A stretch of DNA of 45,822 nucleotides from Burkholderiaceae bacterium (GTDB lineage Bacteria; Pseudomonadota; Gammaproteobacteria; Burkholderiales; Burkholderiaceae): NCBI GenBank assembly GCA_947380285.1, contig CANCQD010000003.1, positions 1-45,822 on the forward strand, in the 5' to 3' direction. Of this stretch, positions 1 to 9,558 are shown one piece after another. The stretch's first letter is position 1; each line of letters starts with the position of its first letter. A program made the position numbers and the translations under genes. The notes beneath the pieces are model-generated. The model worked only from the letters and a program-made list of their open reading frames with translations, ran no database searches and was not told the origin of the DNA.

Positions 1-439
1 CTTCGGTAGTATCAATCGCCTCGTTGTAACCAGGAATGGTATTAACCTTGGCTTCTAAAGCAAGTTTCTTGGAGGCAATCTTGTCGCCCATTGCAGCAAT
101 GGATTGGTGTTTTGGGCCAATAAAGACAATACCCTCTTCCTCACAGCGCTTAGCGAACTGCTCGTTTTCAGATAGGAAGCCATAGCCTGGGTGCACCGCT
201 TCTGCGCCAGTGTCTTTACAAGCTTGAATAATGCGATCCATCACCAGATAGGATTCACGCGACGGTGCAGGCCCAATACAAACCGCCTCATCAGCAAGCT
301 GTACGTGGCGAGCCTCTTTATCCGCTTCAGAATAAACGGCAACAGTCTTGATGCCCATTTTTTTAGCGGTCATCATCACGCGGCATGCAATTTCACCGCG
401 GTTAGCAATCAATATTTTCTTAAACATTTTCGTAGTCAT
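1..439 (-). CDS. pccA: Biotin carboxylase subunit of acyl-CoA (propionyl-CoA) carboxylase, N-terminal part
   Basis: The coding strand reads leftwards and runs off the window, so only about 146 N-terminal residues are present. They carry the biotin carboxylase N-domain signature: [14 protein letters not shown] near the start and [10 protein letters not shown] near residue 85. This family carboxylates enzyme-bound biotin with ATP and bicarbonate. The gene is last in a minus-strand cluster with a carboxyltransferase, MeaB and methylmalonyl-CoA mutase, which points to propionyl-CoA as substrate rather than fatty acid synthesis. ATG at 439 follows the carboxyltransferase stop by 15 bp; a second in-frame ATG at 427 ([11 protein letters not shown]) is an equally normal family start. 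Whether the C-terminal half carries the biotinyl domain (PccA type) cannot be seen here. Confidence 0.9.
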   Translation of the reverse strand, partial: MTTKMFKKILIANRGEIACRVMMTAKKMGIKTVAVYSEADKEARHVQLADEAVCIGPAPSRESYLVMDRIIQACKDTGAEAVHPGYGFLSENEQFAKRCEEEGIVFIGPKHQSIAAMGDKIASKKLALEAKVNTIPGYNEAIDTTE

Positions 440-454
440 TATTTGTCAGCGCCT

Positions 455-1987
455 TTACAGAGGAATATTGCCGTGTTTACGCGCAGGATTCTTCAAGTCT
501 TTATCTTTGAGCATTGCCAGGGAACGAGCAATACGCTTGCGGGTTTCATGAGGAAGGATGACGTCATCAATATAGCCGCGACGACCCGCTACAAATGGGT
601 TAGCAAACTTAGACTTGTATTCGGCTTCACGTGCTGTAATTTTTTCTGGATCCGATTTCTCTTCACGGAAAATAATTTCTACAGCCCCCTTAGGTCCCAT
701 CACTGCAATTTCTGCTGAAGGCCAAGCAAAGTTAACATCACCACGCAAATGCTTAGAAGCCATCACGTCATAGGCGCCACCATAGGCCTTACGGGTAATC
801 AAAGTCACTTTAGGTACAGTGCAATCGGCATAGGCATACAGTAATTTAGCGCCATGCTTAATGATTCCACCGTATTCTTGGGCAGTACCAGGCATAAAGC
901 CGGGTACGTCAACTAAAGTCACTACAGGAATATTGAAGGCGTCACAGAAGCGCACGAAACGAGCGGCTTTAATAGATGCCTTGATATCTAAGCAACCAGC
1001 TAGGATCAATGGTTGATTGGCAACAATACCAACGGAACGGCCTTCAATACGAGCAAAGCCAATGACAATATTTTTGGCGTAGTCAGGCTGTAATTCAAAG
1101 AATTCGCCATCATCCACAATCTTCTCAATCAACTCTTTCATGTCATAGGGTTGATTTGGATTGGATGGAACCAGGGTATCCAAAGAGAAGTCTGGCTCTT
1201 CAGTACGATTTGCACCCTTGATCAAAGGTGGTTTTTCGCGGTTTGATAGTGGCAGGTAGTTAAAGAAGCGACGCAACATCATGATGGCGTCTACATCGTT
1301 ATCAAATGCTAAATCACAAACACCAGAAACTGTTGAATGGGTTACTGCGCCACCCAATTCTTCAGCAGTCACATCTTCGTGAGTCACGGTCTTGACTACT
1401 TCAGGACCGGTTACGAACATGTACGAGCTATCTTTGACCATAAAGATGAAATCTGTCAAAGCGGGAGAGTACACGGCGCCACCAGCGGAAGGACCCATGA
1501 TCAGAGAAATTTGAGGGATAACACCGGATGCAGTCACATTGCGCTGGAAGATTTCTGCATAGCCACCAAGTGAAGCAACGCCCTCTTGAATACGTGCACC
1601 ACCAGAGTCATTCAGGCCAATGACAGGAGCGCCTACTTTGAGAGCCTGATCCATGATCTTGCAGATCTTTTCAGCATGAGCTTCGGATAATGAGCCTCCC
1701 AATACCGTGAAATCCTGTGAGAACACAAATACTAAACGACCGTTAATCATTCCATAACCAGTAACTACACCATCACCTGGAACAGTTTGATCGGCCATGC
1801 CAAAGTCATGACAACGATGCTCAACAAACATATCCCATTCTTCGAAGGTACCGGCATCCAATAAGAGCTCAATACGCTCACGCGCTGTTAGCTTACCCTT
1901 GGAATGTTGAGCCTGGATGCGTTTTTGCCCGCCACCCAATCGGGCAAGCTCACGCTTAGCTTCCAGTTGTTGAATGATTTCCTTCAT
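455..1987 (-). CDS. pccB: Propionyl-CoA carboxylase beta (carboxyltransferase) subunit
   Basis: This 510-residue protein is the carboxyltransferase half of an acyl-CoA carboxylase and moves the carboxyl group from biotin to propionyl-CoA, giving methylmalonyl-CoA. Visible family blocks are [36 protein letters not shown] and [10 protein letters not shown]. The Asp of AYDVM matches, from memory, the residue that favours propionyl-CoA in Streptomyces PccB. An upstream ATG at 2011 would add eight residues, but a strong AAGGAG six bases before the ATG at 1987 decides the start, and [15 protein letters not shown] is the usual N-terminus. It begins just after the meaB stop at 1998 and is followed 15 bp later by the biotin carboxylase, so the four genes look like one operon. 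Confidence 0.95.
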   Translation of the reverse strand: MKEIIQQLEAKRELARLGGGQKRIQAQHSKGKLTARERIELLLDAGTFEEWDMFVEHRCHDFGMADQTVPGDGVVTGYGMINGRLVFVFSQDFTVLGGSLSEAHAEKICKIMDQALKVGAPVIGLNDSGGARIQEGVASLGGYAEIFQRNVTASGVIPQISLIMGPSAGGAVYSPALTDFIFMVKDSSYMFVTGPEVVKTVTHEDVTAEELGGAVTHSTVSGVCDLAFDNDVDAIMMLRRFFNYLPLSNREKPPLIKGANRTEEPDFSLDTLVPSNPNQPYDMKELIEKIVDDGEFFELQPDYAKNIVIGFARIEGRSVGIVANQPLILAGCLDIKASIKAARFVRFCDAFNIPVVTLVDVPGFMPGTAQEYGGIIKHGAKLLYAYADCTVPKVTLITRKAYGGAYDVMASKHLRGDVNFAWPSAEIAVMGPKGAVEIIFREEKSDPEKITAREAEYKSKFANPFVAGRRGYIDDVILPHETRKRIARSLAMLKDKDLKNPARKHGNIPL

Positions 1988-1997
1988 TTGCTGCTCC

Positions 1998-3023
1998 TTA
2001 GAAAAATTCATGCCCCATGGCCTCTAGCAGTCGTCTTGCCGCTACTGAAGCTGCCATAGTTCCTTGGTTTACTTGTGCGCTCAAACTTGGTAGAAGCTCT
2101 TGCACTGACACATTGCTACGAAATGCGTTTTTTAATCCTGCATCAATGCGATCCCACATCCATGCGCCTGCTTGTTCCTTACGACGAGAGTCAAATTTTC
2201 CATTCGCTTTTTGAAGGTGTTCAAAATGAGAAACCTTATTCCACATCTCTGGAATACCTTTACCCTCCAGGGCACTCAAGGTCATTACCTGTGGATGCCA
2301 TAATTCTTTGTCATGTGATGCGTGATCAGGGTTGCCCTGAAAGCCCAAAAGACGTAATGAGCTAGTGATAAATAGCTGAGCGCGCATCGCGGCATCAGGA
2401 TCAATATCTACTTTGTTAATCACAATGAAATCGGCAATTTCCATTACGCCTTTTTTAATTGCCTGTAGATCATCACCTGCATTTGGCAGTTGCAATAACA
2501 GGAACATGTCTGTCATACCGGCAACAGCGATTTCACTTTGCCCTACGCCGACCGTCTCCACAATAATGATGTCAAAGCCCGCGGCTTCTGCAACCAACAT
2601 GGCTTCACGCGTCTTCTCAGCAACGCCACCAAGCGTGCAAGACGATGGACTGGGGCGAATGAACGCATTCTCGAGAACAGATAAACGCTCCATGCGAGTC
2701 TTATCACCTAAAATTGAACCGCCCGAGATGCTTGAAGAGGGATCAATCGCCAATACCGCAACTCGATGACCTTTTTCGATGAGATAAAGCCCTAAAGATT
2801 CAATCAAGGTTGATTTGCCCACTCCAGGAACACCTGAAATGCCAAGCCGAAATGATTTACCCGTTTTAGGCAATAAAGAATTCAGTACGTCATCAGCACG
2901 ATGACGATGATCAAGGCGAGTTGATTCAAGCAAAGTAATGATCTTTGCCAACGCGCGTCGCTGTTTAAGCGAAGGCGCATCGGTGAGATCATTCACCAGA
3001 GCCTGATCAGCAGCTTCTAGCAT
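1998..3023 (-). CDS. meaB: MeaB/ArgK-type GTPase, methylmalonyl-CoA mutase chaperone
   Basis: The 341-residue protein is a G3E P-loop GTPase. GVPGVGKS at residues 64-71 is the Walker A motif, ETVGVGQSE lies near residue 156 and NKVD (GTP specificity) near residue 203. MeaB proteins gate loading of adenosylcobalamin into methylmalonyl-CoA mutase and remove damaged cofactor. Length is typical (about 330 residues). It is directly downstream of the mutase gene (14-bp gap) and directly upstream of the carboxyltransferase, the expected partner context. The family was once called ArgK, but nothing here suggests arginine transport. Confidence 0.95.
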   Translation of the reverse strand: MLEAADQALVNDLTDAPSLKQRRALAKIITLLESTRLDHRHRADDVLNSLLPKTGKSFRLGISGVPGVGKSTLIESLGLYLIEKGHRVAVLAIDPSSSISGGSILGDKTRMERLSVLENAFIRPSPSSCTLGGVAEKTREAMLVAEAAGFDIIIVETVGVGQSEIAVAGMTDMFLLLQLPNAGDDLQAIKKGVMEIADFIVINKVDIDPDAAMRAQLFITSSLRLLGFQGNPDHASHDKELWHPQVMTLSALEGKGIPEMWNKVSHFEHLQKANGKFDSRRKEQAGAWMWDRIDAGLKNAFRSNVSVQELLPSLSAQVNQGTMAASVAARRLLEAMGHEFF

Positions 3024-3037
3024 GCTTATGATCCGTA

Positions 3038-5212
3038 TTAAGCGGGTTTAACTGACTTGCGAATTTGCTCAAGCACATCCTTAGCCGAAGCCGGAATCGG
3101 AGTGCCTGGACCATAAATACCTTTTACACCAGCCTCGTAAAGAAACTCATAGTCTTGCCTTGGAATCACGCCGCCAACGAACACAATGATGTCGTCTGAA
3201 CCCTGCTTCTTCAGCTCAGCGATGATGGCTGGCACTAATGTCTTATGACCGGCTGCCAATGTGGAAACACCCAATGCATGGACGTCATTCTCAATCGCTT
3301 GACGAGCACACTCTTCAGGCGTTTGGAACAATGGTCCGATATCAACGTCAAAACCTAAGTCGGCATATGCAGTCGCAACCACTTTTGCGCCGCGGTCGTG
3401 GCCATCTTGTCCTAGCTTGGCGATCATCACGCGTGGACGACGTCCAAAGTCTTTCGCAAAGTCAGCAATTTCTGTTTGGAGTTTTGCCCAACCTTCGGCT
3501 GAGTCATAAGCAGCTGCATACACACCGGTCACCTTTTGAGTATCGGCGCGATGGCGCCCGTAAACTTTTTCTAATGCATCAGAAACTTCGCCTACTGTTG
3601 CACGCAAACGAATTGCGTTAACCGCTAACTCCAATAGATTTCCGGAATTATCTTCAGCAGCTTTCGTTAATGCGTCTAAAGCAGCTTGAACTTTTTGAGT
3701 ATCCCGTTTTGCCTTGATCTCTTTAAGGCGAGCAACCTGACCTTCGCGAACTTTATCGTTATCGATCATTAATACGTCAACTAGATCCTCTTTTCCCAGC
3801 TTGTATTTATTCACACCAACAATCACATCAGAACCCGAGTCAATCTTTGCCTGCTTTTCAGCGGCAGCAGCTTCAATTTTGAGCTTAGCCCAGCCGCTCT
3901 CAACCGCCTTAGTCATGCCACCCATTGCTTCTACTTCTTGGATGATTTCCCAAGCCTTGTCAGCCATCTCTTGAGTGAGGCTCTCCATCATGTAGGAGCC
4001 CGCCCATGGATCGATGACGCTAGGGATATGCGTTTCTTCTTGCAAAATCAACTGGGTATTACGCGCAATACGGCTTGAGAACTCAGAGGGTAAAGCAATC
4101 GCCTCATCCAAAGAGTTTGTATGTAAGGACTGTGTGCCACCAAATACAGCGGCCATAGCCTCTACCGTTGTTCTCACTACGTTGTTGTAGGGATCTTGCT
4201 CAGTCAAAGACCAGCCTGATGTTTGGCAATGTGTACGCAACATCAATGACTTTGGGTTCTTTGGTTCAAAGGATTTCATAATGCGCCACCACAACAGACG
4301 CGCAGCACGTAGCTTAGCAACCTCAAGATAGAAGTTCATGCCAATGGCGAAGAAGAAAGACAGGCGTCCAGCAAAGCCATCAACATCAAGACCTTTAGCA
4401 AGAGCAGTTCTCACATACTCTCGGCCATCAGCCAAAGTAAATGCTAATTCCAAAACCTGATTAGCGCCCGCTTCTTGCATGTGATAACCCGAAATTGAAA
4501 TCGAGTTGAACTTGGGCATATGCTTTGCGGTGTATTCAATAATGTCACCAATGATTCGCATCGAAGGCTCGGGCGGGTAAATATAGGTATTACGCACCAT
4601 GAACTCTTTCAGGATATCGTTCTGAATCGTTCCCGATAATTGCTCCTGCTTAACACCTTGCTCTTCACCAGCAACAATGTATCCAGCCAAGACTGGCAAA
4701 ACTGCGCCATTCATTGTCATTGATACCGATACTTTGTCCAATGGAATGCCATCAAACAAAATCTTCATGTCTTCTACTGAATCAATTGCAACACCGGCTT
4801 TACCAACGTCACCTGTAACGCGAGGATGATCTGAGTCGTAACCGCGATGAGTAGCTAAGTCAAAAGCAACGGATACGCCTTGACCGCCCGCATCCAATGC
4901 TTTGCGATAAAAGGCGTTGGATTCTTCGGCAGTAGAAAATCCGGCGTATTGTCGAATAGTCCATGGACGAACTGAATACATCGTCGCTTGCGGGCCTCGG
5001 ACGAATGGCTCGAATCCCGGCAATGTATTTGTGTAATGAAGACCTTCGACATCTGACGAGGTGTACAAAGCTTTTAAATGAATTCCATCCGGCGTTTGCC
5101 AACCTAAGGAATCAACGTCCCCATTAGGCGCTGATTTTTGCGCTGACTTTTTCCAAGCATCCAGATTCACTTCTGGAAATGAGGGCCATGAATTGTTTTC
5201 TTTAGAACTCAC
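3038..5212 (-). CDS. scpA: Methylmalonyl-CoA mutase (single-chain, homodimer type)
   Basis: The 724-residue enzyme isomerises methylmalonyl-CoA and succinyl-CoA using adenosylcobalamin. The N-terminal TIM-barrel has the substrate block [19 protein letters not shown] near residue 80, and the C-terminal B12-binding domain has DGHDRGAKV near residue 605, whose His is the lower axial cobalt ligand. Both domains are in one chain, as in the bacterial homodimeric form and the catalytic MutB subunit. The start is GTG at 5212, preceded by AGGAG with five-base spacing. It is the first gene of the operon mutase-meaB-pccB-pccA and is divergent from a GntR regulator 94 bp away. No epimerase gene is visible in the window. 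Confidence 0.97.
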   Translation of the reverse strand: MSSKENNSWPSFPEVNLDAWKKSAQKSAPNGDVDSLGWQTPDGIHLKALYTSSDVEGLHYTNTLPGFEPFVRGPQATMYSVRPWTIRQYAGFSTAEESNAFYRKALDAGGQGVSVAFDLATHRGYDSDHPRVTGDVGKAGVAIDSVEDMKILFDGIPLDKVSVSMTMNGAVLPVLAGYIVAGEEQGVKQEQLSGTIQNDILKEFMVRNTYIYPPEPSMRIIGDIIEYTAKHMPKFNSISISGYHMQEAGANQVLELAFTLADGREYVRTALAKGLDVDGFAGRLSFFFAIGMNFYLEVAKLRAARLLWWRIMKSFEPKNPKSLMLRTHCQTSGWSLTEQDPYNNVVRTTVEAMAAVFGGTQSLHTNSLDEAIALPSEFSSRIARNTQLILQEETHIPSVIDPWAGSYMMESLTQEMADKAWEIIQEVEAMGGMTKAVESGWAKLKIEAAAAEKQAKIDSGSDVIVGVNKYKLGKEDLVDVLMIDNDKVREGQVARLKEIKAKRDTQKVQAALDALTKAAEDNSGNLLELAVNAIRLRATVGEVSDALEKVYGRHRADTQKVTGVYAAAYDSAEGWAKLQTEIADFAKDFGRRPRVMIAKLGQDGHDRGAKVVATAYADLGFDVDIGPLFQTPEECARQAIENDVHALGVSTLAAGHKTLVPAIIAELKKQGSDDIIVFVGGVIPRQDYEFLYEAGVKGIYGPGTPIPASAKDVLEQIRKSVKPA

Positions 5213-5266
5213 AAAAACTCCTAATTAATTTTTGTTGCACTGCATCGAAATATCCTTACATTCTGC

Positions 5267-5294
5267 TTGACAATTATTCATTTGTCTACATAAT
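5267..5294 (+). promoter_or_regulatory. Sigma-70 type promoter of the GntR regulator gene
   Basis: TTGACA at 5267-5272 and CATAAT at 5289-5294 are separated by 16 bases, an 11/12 match to the sigma-70 consensus. Transcription would begin about 5300-5302, only 5-7 bases before the regulator ATG at 5307, and no Shine-Dalgarno sequence precedes that ATG. The transcript is therefore probably leaderless or nearly so. The -10 end abuts the palindrome at 5294-5315. Confidence 0.6.
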
Positions 5295-5315
5295 GTATTC
5301 ATAATTATGAATACA
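5294..5315. promoter_or_regulatory. 22-bp perfect palindrome, candidate GntR operator
   Basis: The half TGTATTCATAA is followed immediately by its exact reverse complement TTATGAATACA. The site spans the last base of the -10, the transcription start and the ATG (5307) of the GntR/FCD gene. FCD-type GntR regulators bind short palindromes with TGTAT/ATACA-like ends, so autoregulation is the natural reading. On the other strand it lies about 80 bp upstream of the mutase start and could also control that operon. Binding is inferred; the symmetry is seen directly. Confidence 0.65.
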
Positions 5316-5945
5316 AAACTGAATAATAGGCCTCTATACGAAGATGTTGCAGATCGACTTCGGGAGCAGATCTTTAATAAACAATTAGCTTCCGGAAGCT
5401 GGTTGGATGAGCAATCGTTGGCTGATCAATTTGGCATTAGCCGAACTCCGATGCGTGAAGCAATCAAGGTATTGGCATCCGAAGGGCTTGTAACCATCAA
5501 GATGCGTCGTGGTGCCTATGTAACTGAGGTTGCCAGGGTAGATTTAGAGCAAATCTTCACCGTCCTCTCGCTTTTAGAGGGTCAGGCAGCCAAAGAAACG
5601 GCTACCAAAGCAACGGAAGCTGAGTTAAATCTCTTAGACCACCTCCACCACCGCCTAGAAAAAGCAGCAGCTGATCGAGATCTTGAGCAATTTTTTGAGA
5701 TAAACGGCAAATTTCATGAGTTAATCCAAGAAATTGCAGGAAATCGATGGATGAATGGCGTCATAGCAGACCTGCGTAAGGTTCTTAAATTACATCGCAG
5801 AGATTCACTAACCAGCACTGGAAGGCTCCAAAACTCACTGGTTGAGCATCGGGAGATTCTCAGATCGCTTTTGAAGCGTGATGAACAGGCTGCAGAATTA
5901 GCAATGCGTAATCATCTTGCCAGAGGGCTTGAGGCACTTCGTTGA
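5307..5945 (+). CDS. GntR family transcriptional regulator, FadR/FCD subfamily
   Basis: The 212-residue protein has an N-terminal winged helix (about 8-75) with LREQIFNKQLASGSWLDEQ and the recognition-helix stretch FGISRTPMREAIKVLASEG, followed by an all-helical FCD domain (about 80-205). FCD domains bind small carboxylates, often with a metal held by Asp and His residues; candidate ligands are FHELI and VEHREIL histidines. It is divergent from the methylmalonyl-CoA mutase operon and probably senses a propionate-pathway metabolite, though the ligand is not known. The ATG sits inside a 22-bp palindrome and lacks a Shine-Dalgarno sequence, suggesting leaderless translation and autorepression. 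Confidence 0.93.
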   Translation: MNTKLNNRPLYEDVADRLREQIFNKQLASGSWLDEQSLADQFGISRTPMREAIKVLASEGLVTIKMRRGAYVTEVARVDLEQIFTVLSLLEGQAAKETATKATEAELNLLDHLHHRLEKAAADRDLEQFFEINGKFHELIQEIAGNRWMNGVIADLRKVLKLHRRDSLTSTGRLQNSLVEHREILRSLLKRDEQAAELAMRNHLARGLEALR

Positions 5946-5968
5946 TTTAAAGAATATCCATAAAAAAC

Positions 5969-5997
5969 AAAGGCTTAGAAGATTATTCTAAGCCTTT
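5969..5997. terminator. Bidirectional rho-independent terminator between the GntR gene and the cytochromes
   Basis: AAAGGCTTAGAA and TTCTAAGCCTTT form a 12-bp perfect stem around the loop GATTA. On the minus strand the stem is followed by TTGTTTTTTATGG, a proper U-tract for the cytochrome genes; on the plus strand the tail (ATTGTAAG) is weaker. It lies between the convergent stops at 5945 and 6025. Confidence 0.8.
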
Positions 5998-6024
5998 ATT
6001 GTAAGTAGCCTAAGCTAGCAGGGT

Positions 6025-6378
6025 TTACTTTTTAATAACAAAGTTTCCTGGCAATGAAGCGACATAAGCTGAAATATCTTGCAAATCAGCATCAGTAAAG
6101 TTTTGAACTTGTGAGCCCATGATCGCATTGTTACGACCAAACTGAGGATTTCCGTTACCAACTTTATATGCCTTGAGTGCGTAATAAACATATTCAGAAT
6201 ACTGACCGGCCAACTTTGGATAGACAGGCAAGATTGGAGCATTTAGTCCTGCACCATGACAGGAAGCGCAATTAGCCTTCTCTACCAATGCTTGACCTTT
6301 TTCTAAGTTGGCAGCATTTGCTACGTTTACCAAACCAATGCTTGAGAGCAAAACTGCTGTAATTAGGGCGAATTTCAT
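6025..6378 (-). CDS. Class I c-type cytochrome (c553/c4-like), periplasmic
   Basis: This gene encodes about 117 residues: an N-terminal signal peptide (MKFALITAVLLSSIGLVNVANAA), a single CASCH haem-binding motif near residue 40 of the mature region, and YPKLAGQYSEYVYYALKAYK plus a C-terminal AIMGSQVQNFTDADLQDI block that supplies the axial Met. These are hallmarks of the c4-like monohaem cytochromes that pass electrons to terminal oxidases. A longer reading from 6405 would add nine residues that do not look like a signal peptide, so ATG 6378 is preferred. It is the second gene of a pair with another small cytochrome c 32 bp upstream. Confidence 0.9.
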   Translation of the reverse strand: MKFALITAVLLSSIGLVNVANAANLEKGQALVEKANCASCHGAGLNAPILPVYPKLAGQYSEYVYYALKAYKVGNGNPQFGRNNAIMGSQVQNFTDADLQDISAYVASLPGNFVIKK

Positions 6379-6409
6379 AAAAGTATCTCTATGTATCTTT
6401 ATCAATGAA

Positions 6410-6775
6410 TCACTTCAATGGGTTATTAGGTGAACTGGCAGTTTGCGCAGCATAGTACTCGCCAATATCAGCCATATCTTGGTCAGACAAACTGGCAGCA
6501 ATAGAGCGCATTGTTGGATGCTTTCTTTCGCCTTTTTTATAAGCGGCTAATGCACTTGCAATGTAGGCGCCGTTTTGACCACCCAACATCGGTACTTTAT
6601 ATACAAAAGGATAATCTGCACGGTAATCAGGGATGGAGTGGCAACCAACACAAAGCCAAACCTTGGCGTTACCAGCAGCGGCGCTACCTTTTACTTCATC
6701 GGCTTGAGCAATGGAGCCTGCAAAAGCTAAAGTTGCTGCAGCAGCCAAATGAGGAAGAATTGAGAGTTTTTTCAT
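6410..6775 (-). CDS. Class I c-type cytochrome (c553/c4-like), periplasmic
   Basis: The 121-residue protein has a signal peptide (MKKLSILPHLAAAATLAFAGSIAQA), one CVGCH haem motif around residue 42, VPMLGGQNGAYIASALAAYK and TMRSIAASLSDQDMADIGEYY, whose Met is the likely distal ligand. Together with the following monohaem cytochrome it resembles a c4 dihaem protein split into two genes. No clear Shine-Dalgarno precedes the ATG. A perfect FNR-type palindrome lies 21-34 bp upstream of the start and overlaps the presumed promoter, so oxygen-dependent control is likely. Confidence 0.92.
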   Translation of the reverse strand: MKKLSILPHLAAAATLAFAGSIAQADEVKGSAAAGNAKVWLCVGCHSIPDYRADYPFVYKVPMLGGQNGAYIASALAAYKKGERKHPTMRSIAASLSDQDMADIGEYYAAQTASSPNNPLK

Positions 6776-6795
6776 AGAAATCAGTATTAATGAGT

Positions 6796-6809
6796 TTGAT
6801 TTTGATCAA
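6796..6809. promoter_or_regulatory. FNR/ANR-type binding site (TTGAT-N4-ATCAA)
   Basis: TTGATTTTGATCAA is an exact match to the FNR-family consensus, centred 27 bp upstream of the cytochrome ATG at 6775. That is too close for class II activation of this gene unless its start is further in, so repression under low oxygen is the simpler reading. It lies about 108 bp from the likely start of the divergent MoxR transcript. Confidence 0.55.
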
Positions 6810-6874
6810 TTGGGGGAGAGTATAGCGGACAGACGCCCTTCTCGCCATTTCAGAGGTCAAAATCATTAGAAACA

Positions 6875-6903
6875 CTGAAAAATTTGCCCCATTTACCTAT
6901 ACT
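6875..6903 (+). promoter_or_regulatory. Candidate promoter of the MoxR gene
   Basis: CTGAAA (6875-6880) and TATACT (6898-6903) are spaced by 17 bases. This gives a start near 6910 and a 25-base leader before the ATG at 6935. The match is moderate (4/6 and 5/6). Confidence 0.4.
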
Positions 6904-6934
6904 GGAACGCTTCACTTAGACCTTTTTAGACAAC

Positions 6935-7807
6935 ATGACGAACAAACCCAGCACTTCACTCAAAAATCGCTTTGACGGCAGCCAAAGCTACGTTGCCACG
7001 GAAGATCTCAAGTTAGCAGTTAATGCGGCCATAGCGCTGCAACGCCCCCTCTTAATTAAGGGTGAACCAGGCACTGGCAAAACAATGCTCGCCGAAGAAG
7101 TGGCTGCTGCACTGAATATGCCGCTTCTTCAGTGGCACATTAAGTCCACCACTAAGGCACAACAGGGTCTTTATGAATACGACGCCGTAAGCCGATTACG
7201 CGACTCACAATTAGGCGATGAGAAAGTCAACGATATTCGGAACTACATTGTTAAAGGCGTTCTTTGGCAAGCCTTTGAGGCAGATGAGCCTACGGTCTTG
7301 CTTATTGATGAAATTGATAAAGCGGATATTGAGTTTCCGAATGACTTATTGCGTGAAATTGATCGTATGGAGTTTTATGTCTATGAAACTCGTGAATTAA
7401 TTCAGGCTAAACATCGCCCTCTCGTAATCATCACCTCAAATAATGAAAAAGAATTACCCGACGCTTTCTTACGTCGCTGCTTTTTTCATTACATCACCTT
7501 TCCCGATGCAAATACGATGCAAAGCATTGTGGATGTCCATCACCCCAATATCAAACAGGATCTTTTGGACGCAGCCCTCAAGGCCTTCTATCAAATTCGC
7601 TCTTTACCAGGCCTTAAAAAGAAGCCTAGCACTTCGGAATTGATTGACTGGCTCAAGCTGCTACTAGCCGAAGATATTCCCCCTGAGGCCCTCTACAGCA
7701 ATGACGAGAAAATTGTGGTTCCACCTTTGCACGGTGCGCTACTAAAGAACGAGCAAGACATTCACCTGTTTGAGCGTTTAGTCATGATGAATCGCAATCA
7801 TCGCTAA
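6935..7807 (+). CDS. MoxR family AAA+ ATPase
   Basis: The 290-residue ATPase has Walker A GEPGTGKT at 43-50, Walker B VLLIDEIDKAD near 121-131, sensor 1 (VIITSNNEKELPDAFLRRC) and an arginine finger region typical of MoxR proteins. MoxR ATPases work with VWA-domain partners as chaperones that insert metal cofactors or assemble complexes; CoxD of carbon monoxide dehydrogenase is one example. The next gene, 32 bp downstream, encodes exactly such a CoxE-like VWA protein. The XdhC-like and MocA-like genes nearby strengthen a role in molybdenum hydroxylase maturation, but no such enzyme is encoded in the window. Confidence 0.93.
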   Translation: MTNKPSTSLKNRFDGSQSYVATEDLKLAVNAAIALQRPLLIKGEPGTGKTMLAEEVAAALNMPLLQWHIKSTTKAQQGLYEYDAVSRLRDSQLGDEKVNDIRNYIVKGVLWQAFEADEPTVLLIDEIDKADIEFPNDLLREIDRMEFYVYETRELIQAKHRPLVIITSNNEKELPDAFLRRCFFHYITFPDANTMQSIVDVHHPNIKQDLLDAALKAFYQIRSLPGLKKKPSTSELIDWLKLLLAEDIPPEALYSNDEKIVVPPLHGALLKNEQDIHLFERLVMMNRNHR

Positions 7808-7839
7808 TACAGAGTTATCCATTTGTCACAAGAATTGTC

Positions 7840-9015
7840 ATGTTGATTCAATTTTTCCTTAATCTGAAAGAGGCCAAGGTGCCGGTTTCGGTGAGGGAGT
7901 TTTTGACCCTCTTGGAGGCCTTGAAATTGGGAGTGATTAATCCATCGATTGATGAGTTTTATCAACTCTCGCGTATGACTTTGGTTAAAGATGAGCAGCA
8001 TTTTGATCGCTTTGATCAAGTATTCGGTGCTTACTTTAATGGGGTTGAGCAAATTATTGCCCTCTCACCAGATATCCCGCTCGACTGGCTTGAGAAAAAA
8101 CTACAGCGAGTTCTCACTGATGAAGAAAAAGCAGCGCTTAAAAAATTAGGCGGTCCTGACGCATTAAAAAAACGTCTCGAAGAGCTTTTAAAAGAGCAGA
8201 AAGAGTGGCATGGTGGTGGCAATAAATGGATTGGTGCCGGAGGCTCCTCGCCATTTGGTCATAGCGGGTATCACCCCGAAGGCATTCGTATTGGCGGTGA
8301 AAGTGCAGGAAACCGAACGGCAATCAAAGTTTGGGAAGCTCGAGAATTTAAAGACTATGACAGCGATCTCGCCTTAGGCACGCGCAATATTAAAGTGGCA
8401 TTACGACGCTTAAGACGCTTTGCACGTGAAGGCTCAACGCTTGAGCTTGATTTGAATAAAACGATTCATTCAACAGCAGCAAATGCTGGCATGCTCGATA
8501 TTCAAATGCGGCCAGAACGCCATAATCAAGTCAAAGTATTGCTTCTGATGGATGTCGGTGGCTCGATGGATGATCATATTCAGCGTATTGCTGAATTATT
8601 TTCTGCCGCCAAAGCCGAATTTAAACATTTAGAGCATTACTATTTTCATAACTGTGTATATGACAATTTGTGGGAAAGTAATCGTCGTAGACGGGATCAA
8701 GTTACACCAACCCAAGACATCATTAATAAATATGGGCCTGACTACAAGTTGATCTTTGTGGGTGATGCCACCATGTCACCTTATGAAATTTTGAGTCCCA
8801 ATGGTTCCGTTGAATACAACAATAAGGAAGCGGGTGCAGTTTGGATGAATCGCCTGATTGATCACTTCCCCCATTTTGCTTGGCTCAATCCTGAGCCTGA
8901 ATCCATTTGGCAATATCGTCAATCCATCGATATCATGCAAAATCTTATGAAAGATCGCATGTACCCAGTCACCCTAAATGGCCTTGAAAGCGCTATGCGT
9001 CAACTTTCAAAGTAA
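7840..9015 (+). CDS. VWA domain-containing protein, CoxE-like
   Basis: The 391-residue protein has a helical N-terminal half and a C-terminal von Willebrand A domain (about 225-385). Its metal site reads DVGGSMDDH where canonical MIDAS sites have DxSxS, so the first Ser is Gly; this DVGGSMD form is, from memory, usual in this CoxE-like family. GDATMSPYE supplies another metal-loop segment. A Gly-rich linker (WHGGGNKWIGAGGSSPFG) separates the halves. It is paired with the MoxR ATPase upstream, the expected partner. In carboxydotrophs CoxD/CoxE mature the CuSMoO2 centre; here the client enzyme is not visible. Confidence 0.9.
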   Translation: MLIQFFLNLKEAKVPVSVREFLTLLEALKLGVINPSIDEFYQLSRMTLVKDEQHFDRFDQVFGAYFNGVEQIIALSPDIPLDWLEKKLQRVLTDEEKAALKKLGGPDALKKRLEELLKEQKEWHGGGNKWIGAGGSSPFGHSGYHPEGIRIGGESAGNRTAIKVWEAREFKDYDSDLALGTRNIKVALRRLRRFAREGSTLELDLNKTIHSTAANAGMLDIQMRPERHNQVKVLLLMDVGGSMDDHIQRIAELFSAAKAEFKHLEHYYFHNCVYDNLWESNRRRRDQVTPTQDIINKYGPDYKLIFVGDATMSPYEILSPNGSVEYNNKEAGAVWMNRLIDHFPHFAWLNPEPESIWQYRQSIDIMQNLMKDRMYPVTLNGLESAMRQLSK

Positions 9016-9084
9016 GATTCAAGAATGTTGATTTACATTGAACACCCTCTTCATTCTTTTTAAATTTAATTACAGAAATCTCAT

Positions 9085-9543
9085 ATGAGCACAACCATTA
9101 GCGAACGCCTTAAAATCCTCGGAATTGATTTACCCCCGCCAGGACCTCCTGCTGCAGCCTATGTGATGGCAGCAACCACTGGTAACACTGTTTTTCTCTC
9201 GGGCCATATTGCTAAGCGCGATGGCAAGCCTTGGGTTGGAAAACTTGGCAAAGATATGGACACCGAGACTGGTAAGACAGCCGCCCGCTCAATCGCAATT
9301 GATTTAATTTCCACACTACAAAATCATCTGGGCTCTTTAGATAAGGTAAAGCGGATTGTTAAAGTAATGGGCTTGGTTAATTCAACCGATAGCTATACAG
9401 AACAACACTTAGTTGTGAATGGCTGCTCAGAGTTACTATTTGAAGTGTTTGGTGATACTGGAAAACATGCCCGCAGTGCTTTTGGTGTTGCGCAAATTCC
9501 GCTGGGCGCTTGTGTTGAGATTGAATTAATCGCCGAGATTTAA
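9085..9543 (+). CDS. RidA/YjgF family protein
   Basis: The 152-residue protein belongs to the longer YjgF-like endoribonuclease-type branch of the Rid superfamily. Recognisable segments are VFLSGHIAKRDGKPWVGKLG and a C-terminal ARSAFGVAQIPLGACVEIEL, where the Arg aligns with the imine-deaminase Arg of RidA. RidA hydrolyses reactive enamine/imine intermediates from PLP enzymes; other Rid subfamilies have uncertain roles. It lies 69 bp after the VWA gene on the same strand and is convergent with the MocA-like gene, so its link with the molybdoenzyme accessory genes is only positional. Confidence 0.88.
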   Translation: MSTTISERLKILGIDLPPPGPPAAAYVMAATTGNTVFLSGHIAKRDGKPWVGKLGKDMDTETGKTAARSIAIDLISTLQNHLGSLDKVKRIVKVMGLVNSTDSYTEQHLVVNGCSELLFEVFGDTGKHARSAFGVAQIPLGACVEIELIAEI

Positions 9544-9558
9544 ATTGATTTATTGGGA

